Shown: positions 61,082 through 64,000 of the stretch, piece after piece | How positions within the stretch are numbered: position 1 is the first letter of the stretch | Layout: every line of letters begins with the position of its first letter | Position numbers and translations under genes: made by a program | The notes under the pieces: generated by a model | Databases searched by the model: none | The model's input: only the letters and a program-made list of their open reading frames with translations | Told to the model about the DNA's origin: nothing | DNA from: JARDZU01 sp963730285 | GTDB lineage: Bacteria > Actinomycetota > Acidimicrobiia > Spongiisociales > ZC4RG35 | Length of the DNA stretch: 64,000 nucleotides | Direction: 5' to 3' | Assembly (NCBI GenBank): GCA_963730285.1 | Contig: CAVSQY010000008.1 | Span: 62,001-126,000, forward strand

Positions 61082-61438
61082 TTGAGCACTCCTTTGCGAA
61101 CCGCGTAGACCAGGCCCAGGATCAGGACGGCGATGAAGAAGGACATCTCCACGACACCGAACCAGCCAAGCCCCTCCACGAGGATCGCCCAAGGGAAGAT
61201 GAATACGGCCTCGACGTCGAAGATGACGAAGAGGAGGCCGTAGATGTAGTAGCGAACGTAGGTCTGGCTCCACCCGGAGCCCACCGGGTCGACGCCGCAT
61301 TCGTAGGTCATCTGCTTGGTGGCCGAAGGGTTGGTTGGCCGCAATACGGACAGCGATACCGAGCATCACCAGCACCAGCACACCGCCGAGGGCCGCGAAC
61401 GCGCCGACAGTCAAATAGCTCTCGAAATATGGACTCAT
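61072..61438 (-). pseudogene. nuoA: nuoA, split by a frameshift
   Basis: NADH-quinone oxidoreductase subunit A is encoded in two phases. From ATG 61438, phase 1 gives MSPYFESYLTVGAF and the first transmembrane helix (about 30 residues). At about 61345-61349 the family sequence moves to another phase, which starts TLRPTNPSATKQM-like (first start codon TTG 61344) and gives the remaining two helices and the conserved TYECGVDPVG and FVIFDVEAVFIFPWA, ending at TAG 61072-61074. One extra base (or two missing) near the junction accounts for this. All other nuo genes are intact, so a sequencing error is quite likely; otherwise nuoA is damaged. Confidence 0.85.
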
Positions 61439-61472
61439 GCGTGCTCAGCTGGAGGAATCGCCACCGTTTGCG

Positions 61473-61501
61473 AGTATACGCATAGGGTCTTTCACGTCGA
61501 A
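61473..61501 (-). promoter_or_regulatory. Predicted housekeeping promoter for the nuo operon
   Basis: Read on the minus strand: -35 TTCGAC (61501-61496), 17-bp spacer, -10 TATACT (61478-61473), about 35 bp upstream of nuoA. Good match to the sigma-70-type consensus and the best promoter that I could see in the window. Confidence 0.6.
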
Positions 61502-61550
61502 GTCGCGTCGCCGAATGTGCCCGATGGCCGATTGCCCACCTCGGCGAAGC

Positions 61551-62651
61551 GTGGTCATACTGCCCGAAGTGGACCCCAAACCAACCCACAGTGGCAACGG
61601 CCTGGCCGCTCTCGTGTCCGAGATCGAACAGCGTCTGACCGGCAGCGCCGGCTCATCGCGACTGTCAGCGGACCTTGGGTCGATGCTGCCCGATGCCTCC
61701 ACCTACGTGATCGTCCTCTTCGATGGACTGGGTATAGCGCAACTGGGCCACCGGGCCGCCAGCGGCCTGCGAGGGTCCCTAGCTGGATCTCTCCGTGCCC
61801 CCTTCCCCACCACCACACCGGTGTCACTGGCCAGCTTGGCCACCGCGTCGAACCCTGGCCAACATGGCCTGGTGGCCCACCTCATGTGGCTGGAGGAGTT
61901 GGCGCGGGTCGTGAACACGTTGAAGTGGGTGGATCTGTCGGGTCGACCGGTTGACCACGACTATGCCGCGATGCTCCCCCACCCGAACCTCTGGGAACGT
62001 CTCCGCAACGGTGGAGTCGAGCCGATCACCGTGCAACCCGGCGCCTTCATGGCGAGCCCGCTGTCCCGCCTTCTCTATCGTGGTGCACGCTTCGAGGCCA
62101 CCTGGAGCGAGGCCGACCTCGTGGACGCGACAGTCCAACTCGCCCGTGTGCCCGGCCGACTCATCTTCACCTATTTCTGGGAGGTGGATTTCGCCGGACA
62201 CGTCTCAGGGCTCGACTCATCGGAGTTCCATCAGGCGATGACGCGGGCCAACCGGGTATGGGAAGAGCTCGCCAGCCGTCTTCCCCCCGATGTCTGTCTC
62301 ATCGGGACCGCCGACCACGGGCTCATCGAGTATGGCGACGACCACAAGATCCTGGTGAGGGGAGAGCCGTGGGATCGGCTCCGCTACGGGGGCGACCCAC
62401 GAGGAGTTCACATTTGGGGAGACATCGAGGTGGCACGGGCCTTGGCTGAGGAGACCGGGGGCACTCTGGTTCTTCCCGAGGACGTCTACGAGCCACCGAT
62501 CACCGACATTGCCCGGAGCAGGCTGGGTGAGCACCTGCTGCTTGCCCCTCCCGGCAGGGTGATCCTCCCACCCGGCTTCGACAAGAGGTTGCGTTGCTAC
62601 CACGGTGGGCCGGACCCGGCAGAGGTGGAGATACCACTTCTCATCGGTTGA
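61551..62651 (+). CDS. Alkaline-phosphatase-fold nucleotide pyrophosphatase/phosphodiesterase-like protein
   Basis: Metal-dependent hydrolase of the alkaline phosphatase superfamily, 366 residues from GTG 61551 (upstream ATG 61515/61524 are possible). Metal-site features: IVLFDGLG near the N-terminus (first Asp), the nucleophile Thr in PFPTTTPVSLASLAT, the family segment NPGQHGLVAH, and the later FAGHVSG and IGTADHGLIEY (Asp/His ligands). No signal peptide is visible, so a cytoplasmic or unknown location. Divergent from the nuo operon. Confidence 0.82.
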   Translation: MVILPEVDPKPTHSGNGLAALVSEIEQRLTGSAGSSRLSADLGSMLPDASTYVIVLFDGLGIAQLGHRAASGLRGSLAGSLRAPFPTTTPVSLASLATASNPGQHGLVAHLMWLEELARVVNTLKWVDLSGRPVDHDYAAMLPHPNLWERLRNGGVEPITVQPGAFMASPLSRLLYRGARFEATWSEADLVDATVQLARVPGRLIFTYFWEVDFAGHVSGLDSSEFHQAMTRANRVWEELASRLPPDVCLIGTADHGLIEYGDDHKILVRGEPWDRLRYGGDPRGVHIWGDIEVARALAEETGGTLVLPEDVYEPPITDIARSRLGEHLLLAPPGRVILPPGFDKRLRCYHGGPDPAEVEIPLLIG

Positions 62652-62682
62652 TCGTTTTGTAGGGTCGGATGCGGGGTAAGAA

Positions 62683-62711
62683 GGCTGGGACCCCATCATT
62701 TGGACCCAGCC
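62683..62711. other. Hairpin in the intergenic region before the 110-residue gene
   Basis: A perfect 7-bp stem (GGCTGGG with CCCAGCC, 15-base loop) between the phosphodiesterase-like gene and the next ORF. It lacks a T-run; it could be a weak terminator or a 5' leader structure. Confidence 0.35.
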
Positions 62712-62746
62712 CGCGAGGTGGGGATGAGATCGGAGAGAACGAGATC

Positions 62747-63079
62747 ATGAAGATCACCACCGTCGGCGCCCTTGGCACCGGTGCCCTGGTTGTCTACGTG
62801 ACCCACCCGGAGAAGGGCCGCCGGCGTCGCAGGCGGCTGCTTGCCTTGATCAAACACGAGGGCAAGCGTGCGATTCGAGCACTCCGACTACAAAGAGAGG
62901 CGGCCGAAGACATAACCGTCGACCTGACCGATCGTCGAACTGTTTCCGAATCTCAGAGGAGGGCCAGTTCTTCTCCACGTCGGGGCTTCACTCGCTACGA
63001 GCGTCACGTCAACGAGTTGGAGGCGTCCCCTGACCGCCCCCATGCAGAGTCCTGGGGTCCTTCAGGAAGTGGAAAGTGA
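62747..63079 (+). CDS. Hypothetical basic protein
   Basis: A 110-residue protein from ATG 62747, with a GGAGAG ribosome binding site about 9 bases upstream. A short hydrophobic N-terminal segment (TTVGALGTGALVVYV, about 4-18) is followed by a very basic stretch (EKGRRRRRRLL) and a helix-rich, charged tail. It looks like a small membrane-anchored protein with a cytoplasmic basic domain. No family recognised. Confidence 0.6.
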   Translation: MKITTVGALGTGALVVYVTHPEKGRRRRRRLLALIKHEGKRAIRALRLQREAAEDITVDLTDRRTVSESQRRASSSPRRGFTRYERHVNELEASPDRPHAESWGPSGSGK

Positions 63080-63152
63080 CCGGGGTCTTCGTCGACCGGT
63101 AGCGACACGACCTCGACTCGTCCTTTGGGCATCGGTCCTAGCCTTCGCCCAC

Positions 63153-63851
63153 ATGGACGTAGCACTAGGTCTCCTGGCCGCATTGGCGGCGACCGTCTTT
63201 GCCGGGGACCTCTGGGTCAGTTACCGGAGACGCCCGAGGCCCCATATCGCCGCGTACGGGGCAGGCATGACGATGTTCGCCGTCGCCACCTGGGCCTTCT
63301 TCCTCGGTCTCACCATCGGCTGGACCGGACCGATGTATCGGACCTTCTACCTATTCGGGGCCGTGCTCAACATCCCGTTCCTGGCATTGGGGTCGATGTT
63401 CCTGGTCGTCGGCAAACGGTCGGGGCATGTGATGGCCATCGCCCTCGGTGCCTTCGTCGCCATTTCGACGACCCTCACCGCCACGATCCCGTTCGCCAAA
63501 CCGCTGCCCGAGACCGGGGTGCCCCATGACGTGTTCGCCACAGGGTTCGGACCGCGACTGTTCGCCATCATCGGCGGCGCCATGGGTGCCACCATCCTCA
63601 TCATCCTGGCCGTGGTCAGCATCTTCCGGTTCTGGAGCAAGAATCGAAGGATCGTCTGGGGCAACCTCCTCATCGTCGCCGGCACCTTCGCCGCCGCATC
63701 GGGCGGCACCGGTCTCGCCCTAGGGGAGAGCAGCGCATTCGCCATCTCGCTGCTGGTGGCAGTCACCCTGATCTGGGCTGGTTATCGGGTGGCCTCCGGA
63801 GCACGCGCCCCGGCGCCGTCAGCCCGCGATGTAGCTCATCTCGACGCGTGA
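63153..63851 (+). CDS. Hypothetical polytopic membrane protein
   Basis: A 232-residue protein with about seven predicted transmembrane helices, beginning MDVALGLLAALAATVFAGDL. ATG 63153 is used; ATG 63042 would add a non-hydrophobic extension that overlaps the previous gene. Conserved-looking segments are GPMYRTFYLFGAVLNIPFLA and ATGFGPRLFAIIGG. Similar seven-helix proteins are common in actinobacteria without a known function. Confidence 0.65.
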   Translation: MDVALGLLAALAATVFAGDLWVSYRRRPRPHIAAYGAGMTMFAVATWAFFLGLTIGWTGPMYRTFYLFGAVLNIPFLALGSMFLVVGKRSGHVMAIALGAFVAISTTLTATIPFAKPLPETGVPHDVFATGFGPRLFAIIGGAMGATILIILAVVSIFRFWSKNRRIVWGNLLIVAGTFAAASGGTGLALGESSAFAISLLVAVTLIWAGYRVASGARAPAPSARDVAHLDA

Positions 63852-64000
63852 CCCGATGCTGACCGTCTGGCTGGAGCGGATCTCCGACTCTCTAATCATT
63901 GGTAGCCGCTTGATCGTCGTAGCTCCAGGGGTCTTGTGGGCAAGCTTGATTGAGGTCTGACCACTCTCGTGTCAATGGCACATCGTCGTACGGCGTCCAG

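Noticed and set aside
61072..61344. A complete short NuoA that starts at TTG 61344
   Set aside because: It would lack the first transmembrane helix, which is encoded in another phase just upstream; treated as a frameshifted gene instead.
63819..63974. A 50-codon minus-strand open stretch at the window end
   Set aside because: It is bounded by TGA on both sides, has no ribosome binding site or family similarity, and low GC at third positions; I do not call it a gene.

Overview
This is a GC-rich, gene-dense chromosomal window with about 60 protein genes. It fits a high-GC Gram-positive bacterium, most likely an actinobacterium and possibly of the Acidimicrobiia type. The pointers are a mycothiol-dependent isomerase-fold protein, a GuaB3-type IMP dehydrogenase relative, a GlnR-like operator in front of amt, a Gram-positive LexA box in front of a DUF222/HNH (13E12-type) relic, many GTG/TTG starts and many 4-bp stop/start overlaps. 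The taxonomic call is inference. I found no rRNA, tRNA, CRISPR array or intact insertion sequence, and almost everything reads as core metabolism.

Layout. 0-3.7 kb: a truncated hypothetical, a PlsC-like acyltransferase, DNA polymerase IV and a benzoate-CoA-ligase-like enzyme. 3.7-6.7 kb: a compact fur-cbiMN-cbiQ-cbiO operon for Co/Ni-type metal uptake. 6.8-11.7 kb: SDR, tryptophan 2,3-dioxygenase, kynureninase-like enzyme and a GH15 glucan/trehalose hydrolase. 11.7-13.4 kb: an ammonium transporter with a four-half-site GlnR-like operator upstream and an unlisted 30-residue membrane microprotein downstream. 13.4-19 kb: enoyl-CoA hydratase/RidA, acyl-CoA dehydrogenase, CoA-binding protein, and hutH-hutI without hutU. 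19-25.3 kb: methyltransferase, M15 peptidase, lemA-DUF2207 pair, short beta-carbonic-anhydrase-like protein, DUF169 protein, then a decayed DUF222/HNH gene that keeps a perfect SOS box.

25.3-34.7 kb: mycothiol-dependent isomerase-like protein, sucD-sucC, a B12-binding mutase domain, two overlapping hypothetical envelope genes, transaldolase, a lipoprotein, an MBL-fold hydrolase and a fused flavin reductase (TrxR-like domain plus ferredoxin-NADP reductase domain). 34.7-43.9 kb: UvrD/PcrA with a tiny YdeI-like partner, a histidine kinase, an orphan CheA-response-regulator hybrid, guaA, guaB3 and a CPBP protease. 43.9-51.2 kb: trpS, a sulfite-oxidase-fold molybdoenzyme fused to pentapeptide repeats, an LCP ligase, a GAF-type kinase, a Nudix hydrolase, an acetyltransferase and a beta-lactamase-fold hydrolase. 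51.2-61.5 kb: a contiguous nuoABCDHIJKLMN operon that lacks nuoE, nuoF and nuoG and has a frameshift in nuoA. 61.5-64 kb: a phosphodiesterase-type protein and two hypotheticals.

How the genes fit together: amino acid catabolism (Trp to kynurenine to anthranilate; His to urocanate and formiminoglutamate) and acyl-CoA oxidation feed the TCA cycle at succinyl-CoA (sucCD, B12-dependent mutase), with electrons going into the 11-subunit complex I. Metal import may supply cobalamin synthesis. Start sites were re-chosen where family N-termini, stop/start overlaps or ribosome binding sites argued for it.
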